The position numbers were made by a program, and so were the translations under genes. A stretch of 64,000 nt of DNA from Alphaproteobacteria bacterium (lineage in GTDB: Bacteria; Pseudomonadota; Alphaproteobacteria; Rhizobiales; Devosiaceae). Within the stretch, counting starts at the first letter, position 1. The number at the start of each line of letters is the position of its first letter. The DNA is taken from the NCBI GenBank assembly GCA_018828145.1, contig JAHJWO010000024.1:124001-188000 (forward strand). The letters run 5' to 3'. The notes under the pieces are model-generated. The model had not been told where the DNA came from. It worked only from the letters and a program-made list of their open reading frames with translations, and made no database searches. This document shows positions 17,242 to 24,647 of the stretch, one piece after another.

Positions 17242-18857
17242 TGGGGTATGACTTCGTCATTGCCGGGGGGGGCTCGGCGGCCTGCGTCGCGGCCATGCGG
17301 CTGGTACGGGACTTCGGCTATTCGGTGCTGCTGCTGGAGCGGGGACCGGCCAGCACCAACCGGCTGATGGCCATGCCGGCCGGCTATATGAAATATCTGG
17401 CACGCGAGGATTACCTCGAAATGCACAAGACGGTGCCGCAGCCCCAGCTGGGCGGACGGGCGCCGATCGTGCCGGTCGGGAAGGCCCTGGGTGGCGGCAG
17501 CGCCGTCAATGCCATGGTCTATATGCGCGGGCAGGCCGAGGACTATGACGGCTGGGCCGCGGGGCTGGGCAATAGCGGGGGTTGGTCCTATGCGGACATG
17601 CTGCCGCACTTTACGGGCATCGAGGGCAATAGCCGGTTCAATGACCCGTTTCATGGCATAGGCGGCAATCTGCGGGTCTCGGACCCCGGCCATATCTCGC
17701 CGACCACCGAGCACTTCCTCCTGGCGGCACAGGGGCTGGGCCATGCCTACAACCCCGATTTCAACGGGGCGCGGCAGGCCGGCGTCGGCATCATGCAGCA
17801 TACCTATGGGCAGTGGGGGCGTTACAAGGAGCGCTCCGACGCCAGGAAGGCCTTTCTCGACGATCTGGCCGACGACAAGAGGCTGACCATTGTCACCGGC
17901 GCGCGGGTCGATCGCATTCTGGTCGAGAATGGACGGGCGGTGGGCGTGGTCTATGACAAGGACGGCGCGACCCACACTGCGCGGGCGGAGCGCGAGGTTC
18001 TGGTTGCCGCGGGGACCTACAACAGCGCCAAGCTGATGCTGCTGAGCGGCATCGGGCCGGCGGCGCAATTGCGCGCGCATGGCATCGACGTGGTGGCCGA
18101 CATTGCAGGGGTGGGGCAGAACCTGCAGGACCACCACGAAGTGCCGGTGATCGCAACCACCAGGGGTCCGTCCGGCTATTTCGGCCAGGACAAGGGCTGG
18201 AACATGGTTCGCAACGGGCTGCAATATCTGCTGTTCAATTCAGGCCCGGTGACCACGACGGGTATCGAGGCCTGCCTGTTCTTCGACCCCGATGGCGGGG
18301 AGCGACCGACCATCCAGCTTTATTGCGCGCCCATCGTCTATCTCGACCGCGACGTGAGCGCAGCCAAGCCGACCTGGGGCGTGACCTTTACCTCATGCCT
18401 GTTGCGGCCCAAGGCGCGCGGCTCGGTGACGCTGCGTTCGGCCGACCCCAGGGACCAGCCGCTGGTGGACTGCAACTTCTTTGGCGATGCCGATGACCTG
18501 CGGCTGACCATCAAGGCGCTGGAAACGGCGCGGCAACTGCTCGAGACCGAGCCGTTCAAGAGCCGGATTGCCGAGGAGCTCCTGCCGGGCGCTGCGGTGA
18601 TGGCAGATCCGGCGGCGCTGGAGCGCTATTGCGGGCAGACGGTCAAGACCAACTATCATCCAGTGGGGACGCTGCGCATGGGGCTCGACAGCGATCCGAG
18701 TGCCGTGGTCGGGCCGGACCTGAGGGTGCGGGGGATTGAGGGGCTGCGCGTGATCGACTGCTCGATCATGCCGGCCATCGTATCGGGCAATACCAATGCG
18801 CCGGCCATGGCGATCGGGAGCAAGGCGGCGAGCCTGATCGGAGCAAGTTACGACTAG
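17241..18857 (+). CDS. GMC-family FAD oxidoreductase (choline/alcohol dehydrogenase-like)
   Basis: 538 residues. FAD-binding Rossmann motif at the N-terminus (FVIAGGGSAACVAAMRL) and the GMC signature PVGKALGGGSAVNAMVYMRG. A second signature, GTYNSAKLMLLSGIGP, follows, and the C-terminal catalytic His/Asn pair lies in NYHPVGTLRMG and SGNTNAPAMAIGSKAA. Members oxidise choline, polyethylene glycol, primary alcohols or sugars. No betaine aldehyde dehydrogenase is adjacent, so a choline role is not supported. The start at 17241 overlaps the LysR stop, which fixes it well. It was likely inherited as a regulator-enzyme pair. Confidence 0.94.
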   Translation: MGYDFVIAGGGSAACVAAMRLVRDFGYSVLLLERGPASTNRLMAMPAGYMKYLAREDYLEMHKTVPQPQLGGRAPIVPVGKALGGGSAVNAMVYMRGQAEDYDGWAAGLGNSGGWSYADMLPHFTGIEGNSRFNDPFHGIGGNLRVSDPGHISPTTEHFLLAAQGLGHAYNPDFNGARQAGVGIMQHTYGQWGRYKERSDARKAFLDDLADDKRLTIVTGARVDRILVENGRAVGVVYDKDGATHTARAEREVLVAAGTYNSAKLMLLSGIGPAAQLRAHGIDVVADIAGVGQNLQDHHEVPVIATTRGPSGYFGQDKGWNMVRNGLQYLLFNSGPVTTTGIEACLFFDPDGGERPTIQLYCAPIVYLDRDVSAAKPTWGVTFTSCLLRPKARGSVTLRSADPRDQPLVDCNFFGDADDLRLTIKALETARQLLETEPFKSRIAEELLPGAAVMADPAALERYCGQTVKTNYHPVGTLRMGLDSDPSAVVGPDLRVRGIEGLRVIDCSIMPAIVSGNTNAPAMAIGSKAASLIGASYD

Positions 18858-18914
18858 GTCCGAGGGTGCCCGCGGCTAATCCACCTTGCGGCCGCGGCGC
18901 GATCTCGGGATGGG

Positions 18915-19022
18915 CCCCGGCTCAAGGCCGGGGTGACATGGGTGAGTGGGAGAGCACGGGGACACACCAGCATCGTCCCCCTCACCCGGCCCTGCGGGCG
19001 ACCTCTCTTCTGAGGGGCGAGG
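18915..19022. repeat. GC-rich intergenic palindromes
   Basis: Two hairpin elements fill the gap between the GMC gene and mbfA. One is CCCCGGC-N5-GCCGGGG at 18915-18933. The other is a longer imperfect element at 18978-19022 beginning CCCCCTCACCC with a CCTCTCTTCTGAGGGG dyad. Similar CCCTCACCC/GGGGAGAGG elements recur at 20109 and 25840. They could stop transcription from both convergent genes, but no T-run marks a classical terminator. Confidence 0.7.
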
Positions 19023-19035
19023 TACCTCAGGGCTT

Positions 19036-20016
19036 TCAGGCATTACCGATGAGGATGCCGGCGGCGAAGACCAGGGAGCCGCCGAGGACGACCTGGAGGA
19101 CGGCGCGCCAGAACGGGGTCTGCATGTAGCGGTTCTGGATGAAGGCGATGGCCCAGAGCTCGACCAGCACGACAATGATGGCGACCGTGGTGGCGACGGT
19201 GAAATCGGCGATGAGGTAAGGCAGGGCGTGGCCGAGCCCGCCTACGGCAGTCATGATGCCGGCGGCGAGGCCACGCTTGATGGGCGAGCCGCGCCCGGTC
19301 AGCTTGCCATCGTCGGAGGCGGCTTCGGTAAAGCCCATGGAAATGCCGGCACCGATGGCGGCCGCGAGGCCGACAAGGAAGGTCTGATGCGTGTCGCCCG
19401 TGGCGAAGGCGGCGGCAAAGACCGGCGCGAGGGTCGAGACCGAGCCATCCATCAGCCCCGCAAGGCCCGGCTGCACATAGGTCAGGACGAACTGGCGGTG
19501 CGAGGCATCCTTTTCGAGGTTGCGCCCTGCAGCGCCGAGCATGTCGGCGTCGATGCGATCGGCAGCATCGGCATGCTGGCGCTCCTGCGCGGCAAGATCG
19601 CCCAGGAGCTTGCGGATACCGGCATCGGTGACCTGCTTTGCCGCTTCCATATAGAAGCGATAGGCGCCCTCCTCCATCTCCCAGACCTGCTGGCGGACGG
19701 CCTCGATGGTCAGCGACTTCATCAGCCAGAGCGGCTTGCGGGCCATGAAGCCACGCACATGCTCGCGCCGGATCGGCACGAGATGGGTGCCGAAGCGCTC
19801 GACATAGAGATCGAGCAGGCGACGGCGATGCTCATCCTCCTCGGCGGCCATGCCCTCGAACAGCGCCGCGGAGCCGGGAAAGGTCTCGGCCAGGCGGGTG
19901 GCGAATTCGGAATAGATGCGGCCATCCTCCTCCTCGGCCGCCACGGCCAGGGAGAGGATTTCACGCTCGGAGAGGCTGGTGAAGGGGCGGCGATTGTCGG
20001 GACGGAGCGAGAACAT
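19036..20016 (-). CDS. mbfA: Membrane-bound ferritin MbfA (ferritin-like + VIT1 domain)
   Basis: 326 residues. The N-terminal ferritin-like four-helix domain carries iron-ligand motifs (AVAAEEEDGRIY, EGMAAEEDEHRRRL, EMEEGAYRFY, DLAAQERQHADAA). From about residue 175 a CCC1/VIT1-type domain with three to five membrane helices follows. This fusion, known in Agrobacterium and Bradyrhizobium as MbfA, exports iron and protects against iron and peroxide stress at low pH. The ATG at 20016 lies 14 bp from two near-consensus ICE boxes, in agreement with control by Irr. Confidence 0.94.
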   Translation of the reverse strand: MFSLRPDNRRPFTSLSEREILSLAVAAEEEDGRIYSEFATRLAETFPGSAALFEGMAAEEDEHRRRLLDLYVERFGTHLVPIRREHVRGFMARKPLWLMKSLTIEAVRQQVWEMEEGAYRFYMEAAKQVTDAGIRKLLGDLAAQERQHADAADRIDADMLGAAGRNLEKDASHRQFVLTYVQPGLAGLMDGSVSTLAPVFAAAFATGDTHQTFLVGLAAAIGAGISMGFTEAASDDGKLTGRGSPIKRGLAAGIMTAVGGLGHALPYLIADFTVATTVAIIVVLVELWAIAFIQNRYMQTPFWRAVLQVVLGGSLVFAAGILIGNA

Positions 20017-20029
20017 GGCGCATCATTTG

Positions 20030-20066
20030 TTAGAATGGTTCTAAACAATAATTAGAACCATTCTAA
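20030..20066. promoter_or_regulatory. Double ICE/Irr-type operator for mbfA
   Basis: TTAGAATGGTTCTAA (20030-20044) and TTAGAACCATTCTAA (20052-20066) are exact reverse complements separated by 7 bp. Each also has the internal TTAGAA-N3-TTCTAA dyad of the rhizobial iron control element bound by Irr. The pair ends 14 bp before the mbfA start codon, so Irr bound here would block transcription initiation under low iron. Confidence 0.85.
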
Positions 20067-20108
20067 GGTAATGGCAAGGGTGGTGCGGCGCGGTGGGGTC
20101 GTGCCTAT

Positions 20109-20170
20109 GACCCTCACCCACCGCTTCGCGGTGATCTCTCTCCCTCAGGGGAGAGGTGGTTACCGGACCC
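20109..20170. repeat. Intergenic palindromic repeat, CCCTCACCC type
   Basis: ACCCTCACCCACCGCTTCGC begins an element containing the dyads CACCGC-TTC-GCGGTG and CTCTCCCT-CA-GGGGAGAG. It resembles the elements at 18978-19022 and 25840-25908. It lies between the mbfA control region and the 3' end of the FAD reductase gene. Confidence 0.65.
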
Positions 20171-21061
20171 TCACGCCAGCATGGATTGCTGGGCGAAGAT
20201 GGCGGCCATGGCGCCGTGGGAGCTGGCGAGGGTGACGCTGGCCATGGGGTTGGCGAGGTCGCCCGCGGCATAGATGCCGGGGACGCTGGTTTCACGCCGG
20301 TCATCGACCTTGAGGGCAATACCCACGGGGGTATCGAGGGTCGCGAGGCGCAGCGCCTCATGCAGGCCGGACGAGGGCCGGTTGCGCGGATGGGCGAAGA
20401 GCACGTCGAGGGCGACATTGCGACCGGTGTCGAGATTGAGGGTGGCGAGCCGGCCGCCCTGGTGGGCGATTTCGACCAGCTTGCCATCGACGATATCGAC
20501 ATTGCGGGCGATGAGATCGGCGCGAATATCGGGAGCGATGTCTTGGCCGTCGGCGAAGACGGTGAGGCGGTCGGTCCAGTCGTGGTACAGGGACACGGCA
20601 TGCTGGCTGTGCGGGCCGGACCAGAGCAGGCCCCAATGCTGGCCGGCCACTTCGAAGCCGTCGCAATAGGGGCAGGGCACGATGGACTTGCCCCAGCATT
20701 CGGCAAAGCCGGGAATGGCCGGCATCTGGTCGGAGACACCATAGCTCAGGAGCAGGCGGCGCGCCTTGAGGCTTTGGCCATCGCTGGTGCTGACCGTAAA
20801 GTCATCGGCCGCGCCGGTTATGGCATCGGCGCGGGCATTGACCAGCTTGACGGTGGGGTAGCGGGCGAGCTGCTCGCGCGCGGCGGCGAGAATGTCCTGC
20901 GGCGGCTTGTGGTCGTGGCCGAGCAGGCCATGGGAATGACCGGCAAAGCGATTGCGCGGCAGGCCGGTATCGAGAACGGTAACCTGGCGGCGGGCGCGGC
21001 CGAGCTGCAGCGCGCCGGCCAGGCCGGCAAAGCTGCCGCCGATGATGATGACGTCATCCAT
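20171..21061 (-). CDS. FAD-dependent oxidoreductase, thioredoxin-reductase-like
   Basis: 296 residues from the ATG at 21061. FAD motif VIIIGGSFAGLAGALQL; redox-active pair CPYCDG in the position used by thioredoxin reductase; C-terminal FAD motif GIYAAGDLANPMASVTLASS. The expected central NAD(P)H GxGxxG is replaced by GLLWSGPHS, so the electron donor may not be an ordinary NADPH. Related proteins are annotated as NAD(P)/FAD-dependent oxidoreductases. Its start lies 8 bp inside the 3' end of the Rrf2 regulator gene, so the two form a coupled operon. Confidence 0.9.
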   Translation of the reverse strand: MDDVIIIGGSFAGLAGALQLGRARRQVTVLDTGLPRNRFAGHSHGLLGHDHKPPQDILAAAREQLARYPTVKLVNARADAITGAADDFTVSTSDGQSLKARRLLLSYGVSDQMPAIPGFAECWGKSIVPCPYCDGFEVAGQHWGLLWSGPHSQHAVSLYHDWTDRLTVFADGQDIAPDIRADLIARNVDIVDGKLVEIAHQGGRLATLNLDTGRNVALDVLFAHPRNRPSSGLHEALRLATLDTPVGIALKVDDRRETSVPGIYAAGDLANPMASVTLASSHGAMAAIFAQQSMLA

Positions 21062-21509
21062 GGTGCTGGACTCCCTGATGCGGATGGAGGGGATGGGGCG
21101 TGGCCTGGCGGGCGATGTCGTCGAGCGAGACGCGCTCGAGACGCGCCGCCAGCAAGGCTTCGGCATCGGCGATGAACTCGCCCATGACGGAATTGACGCT
21201 GCGCACGATGCCGCAGGCGATGTCGCCCGGATCGCTTTCGGTGCGGATCAGCAGGCTCTCGCCCATGGCCGCATAGACCTGGCGCAGGCTGATCTCGGCG
21301 GCGGGCCGCAGCAGGCGCCAGCCGCCATCATGGCCTTTGGTGGCGCCGACAATGCCGGCGTCGCGCAGTTCCCCCAGCACCCGGCGCACGACGACCGGAT
21401 TGGTCATCAGGCACTGGGCGAGGGTGGCGGAGGTCATGGCCGCGTCGGGCTGCTTGTGCAGGTGGACGAGGGCGTGAAGGGCGAGGGAGAGGCGGCTGGA
21501 GCGTTTCAT
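21054..21509 (-). CDS. Rrf2-family transcriptional regulator
   Basis: 151 residues with the Rrf2 winged helix (RLSLALHALVHLHKQPDAAM, TNPVVVRRVLGELRDAGIV, KGHDGGWRLLRPAAEISL). Only two cysteines are present (LAQC and DIACGI). The three-Cys Fe-S cluster set of IscR/NsrR is missing, so it is more likely to sense through thiols or small molecules, as YwnA/HypR-type members do. It overlaps the FAD-dependent reductase downstream. A 19-bp dyad sits on its start codon, suggesting autorepression. Confidence 0.92.
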   Translation of the reverse strand: MKRSSRLSLALHALVHLHKQPDAAMTSATLAQCLMTNPVVVRRVLGELRDAGIVGATKGHDGGWRLLRPAAEISLRQVYAAMGESLLIRTESDPGDIACGIVRSVNSVMGEFIADAEALLAARLERVSLDDIARQATPHPLHPHQGVQHHG

Positions 21510-21527
21510 GTAACTTTTATTGTTACA
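21509..21527. promoter_or_regulatory. Palindromic operator at the Rrf2 gene start
   Basis: TGTAAC-N7-GTTACA, a perfect 6-bp inverted repeat starting in the first base of the Rrf2 start codon and extending upstream. Its size and position suit autoregulation by the Rrf2 dimer. Confidence 0.65.
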
Positions 21528-21623
21528 TTGATGGCGGTTGTCAACCCTGATCCGCGTTGAGGCTTTTCCCCGGCGGTCACGATGCTAAGGTCACCATGGC
21601 ATGAGATGACCGGGAGAGACGGG

Positions 21624-22226
21624 ATGAAAACGCTGCTTGCCGCACTGGCGCTGACGCTGGCCGGGAGCGCGGCCGCCATGGGGCTGGACACCGAAACGCA
21701 GGCCGTGATCGAGCGCTACAAACCCGGCAAGCTGGTGGCGATCGAGGATGTGGCGCAGCTGATGCGGGCCAGCGAGCGCTGGTGTTATCGCAACGAGGCG
21801 CATAGCTGCGCCTGGACGGATATCTATCTCGAGGTAAGCGAGACCGGCGTGACCTACGAAATCGGCAATGCCTGGGACGCCGAGACCGATGTCGCCTTTA
21901 CCGACCACGGCGAATTCCGCGACGGACGCTATGTCTGCGAAACCGGCTATGACTGGGTGCCGACGGTGCGCGCCACGCGGCGCAGCGATGGCAGCGCCAT
22001 TGGCGGGCGCCTGTTGGCGGCGCTCAAGACGGAGATCTACGGCAACCGCGAAGGCGATACGCAGGATTGCTTCGACTATCTCTATCGTGCCTTCGACCCC
22101 GACCAGGAGGTGGTGACGCTGCTGCAGCGGCAATATGTGGCGGGTGACCACCAGCCGCACATGGACGTGGAGGTGACGCTGCATTTCAATGCCGAGGATG
22201 CGGCGGGGCTGACCTGGCGCTGGTGA
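21624..22226 (+). CDS. Secreted hypothetical protein
   Basis: 200 residues from the ATG at 21624, which follows a GGGAGA ribosome-binding site; this start gives a clean leader (MKTLLAALALTLAGSAAA). The mature part is acidic and aromatic with four cysteines (WCYRNE, SCAW, YVCET, DCFDY) that could form two disulfides in the periplasm. No known domain is recognised. It stands alone, divergent from the Rrf2 operon and convergent with the dehydrogenase gene, with paired hairpins behind it. Confidence 0.82.
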   Translation: MKTLLAALALTLAGSAAAMGLDTETQAVIERYKPGKLVAIEDVAQLMRASERWCYRNEAHSCAWTDIYLEVSETGVTYEIGNAWDAETDVAFTDHGEFRDGRYVCETGYDWVPTVRATRRSDGSAIGGRLLAALKTEIYGNREGDTQDCFDYLYRAFDPDQEVVTLLQRQYVAGDHQPHMDVEVTLHFNAEDAAGLTWRW

Positions 22227-22258
22227 GGGGCTAGCTTCTCCACGCCCACGGCGCGGCA

Positions 22259-22355
22259 CCTCCCCCTTGACGGGGGAGGCTGGGTGGGGTGGCGGTTGGC
22301 CCCAGTATCCGGACTAAACACCCCCACCCTTGATCCCTCCCCGCATGGGGGAGGG
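22259..22355. repeat. Paired GC-rich hairpins in a convergent gap
   Basis: Hairpin CCTCCCCC-N5-GGGGGAGG at 22259-22279 and hairpin CCCTCCCC-N5-GGGGAGGG at 22335-22355. The flanks CTGGGTGGGG and CCCCCACCC are also roughly inverted, so the two units can pair with each other over about 100 bp. Located between convergent genes, they may act as bidirectional termination or mRNA-end stabilising structures. Confidence 0.75.
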
Positions 22356-22375
22356 TCTCAACTGAAAAACGTGGC

Positions 22376-23500
22376 CTAGATCCGGCCGTCCTTCAATGAC
22401 GTTGCCAGCGGCTCTGGCCGGGTGACGGGGGTCTTGATGTCGACGGTGCGGCCGTCGCGGGAGGCGGTTTCGAAGGCTTCCATGACTTCGAGGACGTGCA
22501 GGGCCAGATCGCCATTGGCGCGATGGGGGCGGTTTTCGAGTATGCCCGTGGCCATGTCGGCGACGCCGAGCGAGCGGTAATTGCCATCGGCATAGGGCTG
22601 GGTGACTTCAACCTTGCTCCATTCTTCGTCGCGGCCACGCTTCTTGAGCTCGACATCACCGCCGAAGAAATTGGGATCAGGCACAATGAGGCTGGCCTCG
22701 GTGCCGTAGAGCTCGAGCGGCACATGCTTGTGGCCGGCAACGTCAAAGCTCATGCCGACCTGGACGATGGCGCCATTGGCAAAGCCGAGCGAGCCAGTGA
22801 CGTGGGTGTCCACCTTCACGTCCATGATCTGGCCCTTCTTGGGCTCGGACAGAACCGGGCGCTGCAGACGCAGGCGCGACGCCATGGCCGAGACACGGGC
22901 GACCGGACCGAGCAGGTTCACGAGGTCGGTGATGTAATACGGGCCCATATCGAGCACCGGGCCGCCGCCGATATCGTAGTAGAAGGCCGGATCGGGGTGC
23001 CAGGCCTCATGGCCGGGGGCCTGCATGAAGGCGGTGCCGCCGACGAGCTGGCCCAGGGCGCCGCTATCGACCACGGCGCGGGCCTGCTGGTGCGACCCAC
23101 CTAGGAACGTGTCTGGGGCGGAGCCGATGCGCAGACCAGCCTTGTTGGCGGCGTCGAGCAGCTTGCGGCCCTCGGCATAGGTGATGCCAAGCGGCTTTTC
23201 GGAATAGACGTGCTTGCCGGCCGCCAGGCATTTGAGGCCGACTTCGACATGGGCGCGCGGGATGGTGAGATTGACGATGAGCTGGATATCGGGGCTGGCC
23301 AGCATTTCGTCGATGCTCATGGACGCGAGACCGAATTCGGCGGCCCGGGCCTGGGAGGCCTCAGGGCGCATGTCGGCCAGGCCCTTGATATCGAGGACGG
23401 GGAAGCCGGCCATGGCTTCGTGGCCGGTGATGGCCCGCAGATAGGCCGACGAAATATTGCCGGTACCGATAAAGCCGATACCGAGGCGCTTGGTGGTCAC
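22376..23500 (-). CDS. Gfo/Idh/MocA-family NAD(P)-dependent oxidoreductase
   Basis: 374 residues. N-terminal Rossmann fold (GIGFIGTGNISSAYLRAI) and the family hallmark EKPLG in KHVYSEKPLGITYAEGRKLL, with the C-terminal alpha/beta substrate domain (YYDIGGGPVLDMGPYYITD). Members oxidise sugars, inositols or their derivatives. The start is GTG at 23500 with GGAGG seven bases upstream. A perfect palindrome, 23521-23536, lies just before it. No sugar transporter adjoins it, so the substrate cannot be assigned. Confidence 0.92.
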   Translation of the reverse strand: MTTKRLGIGFIGTGNISSAYLRAITGHEAMAGFPVLDIKGLADMRPEASQARAAEFGLASMSIDEMLASPDIQLIVNLTIPRAHVEVGLKCLAAGKHVYSEKPLGITYAEGRKLLDAANKAGLRIGSAPDTFLGGSHQQARAVVDSGALGQLVGGTAFMQAPGHEAWHPDPAFYYDIGGGPVLDMGPYYITDLVNLLGPVARVSAMASRLRLQRPVLSEPKKGQIMDVKVDTHVTGSLGFANGAIVQVGMSFDVAGHKHVPLELYGTEASLIVPDPNFFGGDVELKKRGRDEEWSKVEVTQPYADGNYRSLGVADMATGILENRPHRANGDLALHVLEVMEAFETASRDGRTVDIKTPVTRPEPLATSLKDGRI

Positions 23501-23520
23501 AGCGCAATCCTCCCTAAAAT

Positions 23521-23536
23521 GTTAGTGCAAACTAAC
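23521..23536. promoter_or_regulatory. Palindromic operator before the Gfo/Idh/MocA gene
   Basis: GTTAGTGCAAACTAAC is a perfect palindrome (GTTAGT-N4-ACTAAC) 20 bp upstream of the GTG start. Size and symmetry are those of LacI, ROK or GntR-type operators. No such regulator lies next to it. Confidence 0.6.
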
Positions 23537-23581
23537 GGGGAGAATTGCGCCGCGCCAGACGGTCAGCCGATTTTATTTGGA

Positions 23582-23992
23582 TCACGCAGAATTAGCAGCA
23601 ATCCAATCCGGATCGGGTTCGATCGGGGTGATGATATCGAGCAGGAGCCCATTGGGATCGGCGGCGATGAAATGGCGCTGGCCAAAGACTTCGTCGCGCA
23701 AGGGCTGGACAATCGGCACCCCGGCAGCGGCGAGGCGCGCATGTTCGGCGGCTGCATCGTCGACATAGAAGCTGAGCAGCATAGCCTTGGTCGGGCCCTG
23801 TCCCGCGACGGGAATGGTCTCGTGATCGTGCACGATGAGGGCAATTTCGAAGGGATGCTCGGCAGTGGCGCGCAGTTGGACATACCAGTCGCTGGAGAAA
23901 ACGCGACTGAAGCCGAGATGGGTTTCGTAGAACCGAGCCGTGCTCTCGACGTCCACGACCTGGATCAGCGGGTAAAGACTATGGGTCTGCAT
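23582..23992 (-). CDS. VOC family (glyoxalase-like) protein
   Basis: 136 residues from the ATG at 23992, which is preceded by AAGGAG; an in-frame ATG further up would overlap the operator region. One VOC module: [28 protein letters not shown], and a final [14 protein letters not shown] that supplies the metal-binding acidic residue. The pattern resembles bleomycin-resistance and antibiotic-binding VOC proteins as much as enzymes. It is transcribed divergently from the TetR gene at 24066 across a 73-bp gap with two operators, so it is the likely regulated target. Confidence 0.9.
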   Translation of the reverse strand: MQTHSLYPLIQVVDVESTARFYETHLGFSRVFSSDWYVQLRATAEHPFEIALIVHDHETIPVAGQGPTKAMLLSFYVDDAAAEHARLAAAGVPIVQPLRDEVFGQRHFIAADPNGLLLDIITPIEPDPDWIAANSA

Positions 23993-24020
23993 GCGAATCT
24001 CCTTGCCGGAACCCTTATTT

Positions 24021-24068
24021 AGATACATTCTGCTTGTATCTATCAGTAACATACAGGTTGCATGTATG
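24021..24068. promoter_or_regulatory. Twin operators in the VOC/TetR divergent promoter
   Basis: Two dyads share the form ATACA-N7-TGTAT. One is AGATACA-N7-TGTATCT (24021-24041); the other is CATACA-N7-TGTATG (24050-24068). Their centres are 28 bp apart, and the second covers the TetR start codon at 24066. They are likely sites for the adjacent TetR protein. Confidence 0.75.
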
Positions 24069-24647
24069 CAAGCGCGGAAGACGCAGGCGGAACGGCGAGT
24101 GGAGACGCAGCGACAGCTGGTGGCGGCGGCGCGGCGGCTCTTTGCCGAGAGGGGTTTCGCCGCGACGAGTACGCCGGAGATCGTGGCCGCAGCGGGGGTA
24201 ACGCGTGGGGCGCTTTATCACCACTATGCCGACAAGACCGCCCTGTTCCGGGCGGTGGTCGAGCAGGAGCATGCGCTGCTGGCAATGTCGATCAATGCCG
24301 CGGCCGAGGGCGAGGACGAACCGGGGCCGGTGCGGGCGCTGATCGCTGGGGGCGATGCCTTTCTCGATGCCATGCAGGAGCCTGGACGGCGGCAAATCCT
24401 TTTGGTGGATGCGCCGGCCGTACTGGGACGAGCCGAGGTGGACGCCATCGACGCGCAGCACGGGTTGCGCACACTGATCGAGGGCGTCAAGGCCGCGATG
24501 GAGGCCAAGGCGATCAGAGACCTGCCCGCCCTGCCCCTGGCGCACCTGCTCAACGCCCTGTTCGACCGGGCCGCAATGGCGGCGCCGGAAGAACTGGGGG
24601 ATTATCGCAAGGCGATCAAGGCCCTGATCCGCGGGCTCAAGACCTAG
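24066..24647 (+). CDS. TetR/AcrR-family transcriptional regulator
   Basis: 193 residues from the ATG at 24066. The N-terminal TetR helix-turn-helix reads [48 protein letters not shown]. The C-terminal ligand domain is Ala/Leu-rich and unassigned. The longer frame starting at 23991 would run through the operators and is rejected. Predicted to repress itself and the divergent VOC gene. Its 3' end overlaps the convergent DUF2793 gene by 11 bp. Confidence 0.94.
   Translation: MQARKTQAERRVETQRQLVAAARRLFAERGFAATSTPEIVAAAGVTRGALYHHYADKTALFRAVVEQEHALLAMSINAAAEGEDEPGPVRALIAGGDAFLDAMQEPGRRQILLVDAPAVLGRAEVDAIDAQHGLRTLIEGVKAAMEAKAIRDLPALPLAHLLNALFDRAAMAAPEELGDYRKAIKALIRGLKT

Noticed and set aside
16287-18224. 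645-codon frame on the minus strand across the LysR/GMC pair
   Set aside because: The translation changes to low-complexity Ser/Arg/Thr and matches no family; both plus-strand genes are complete and coupled.
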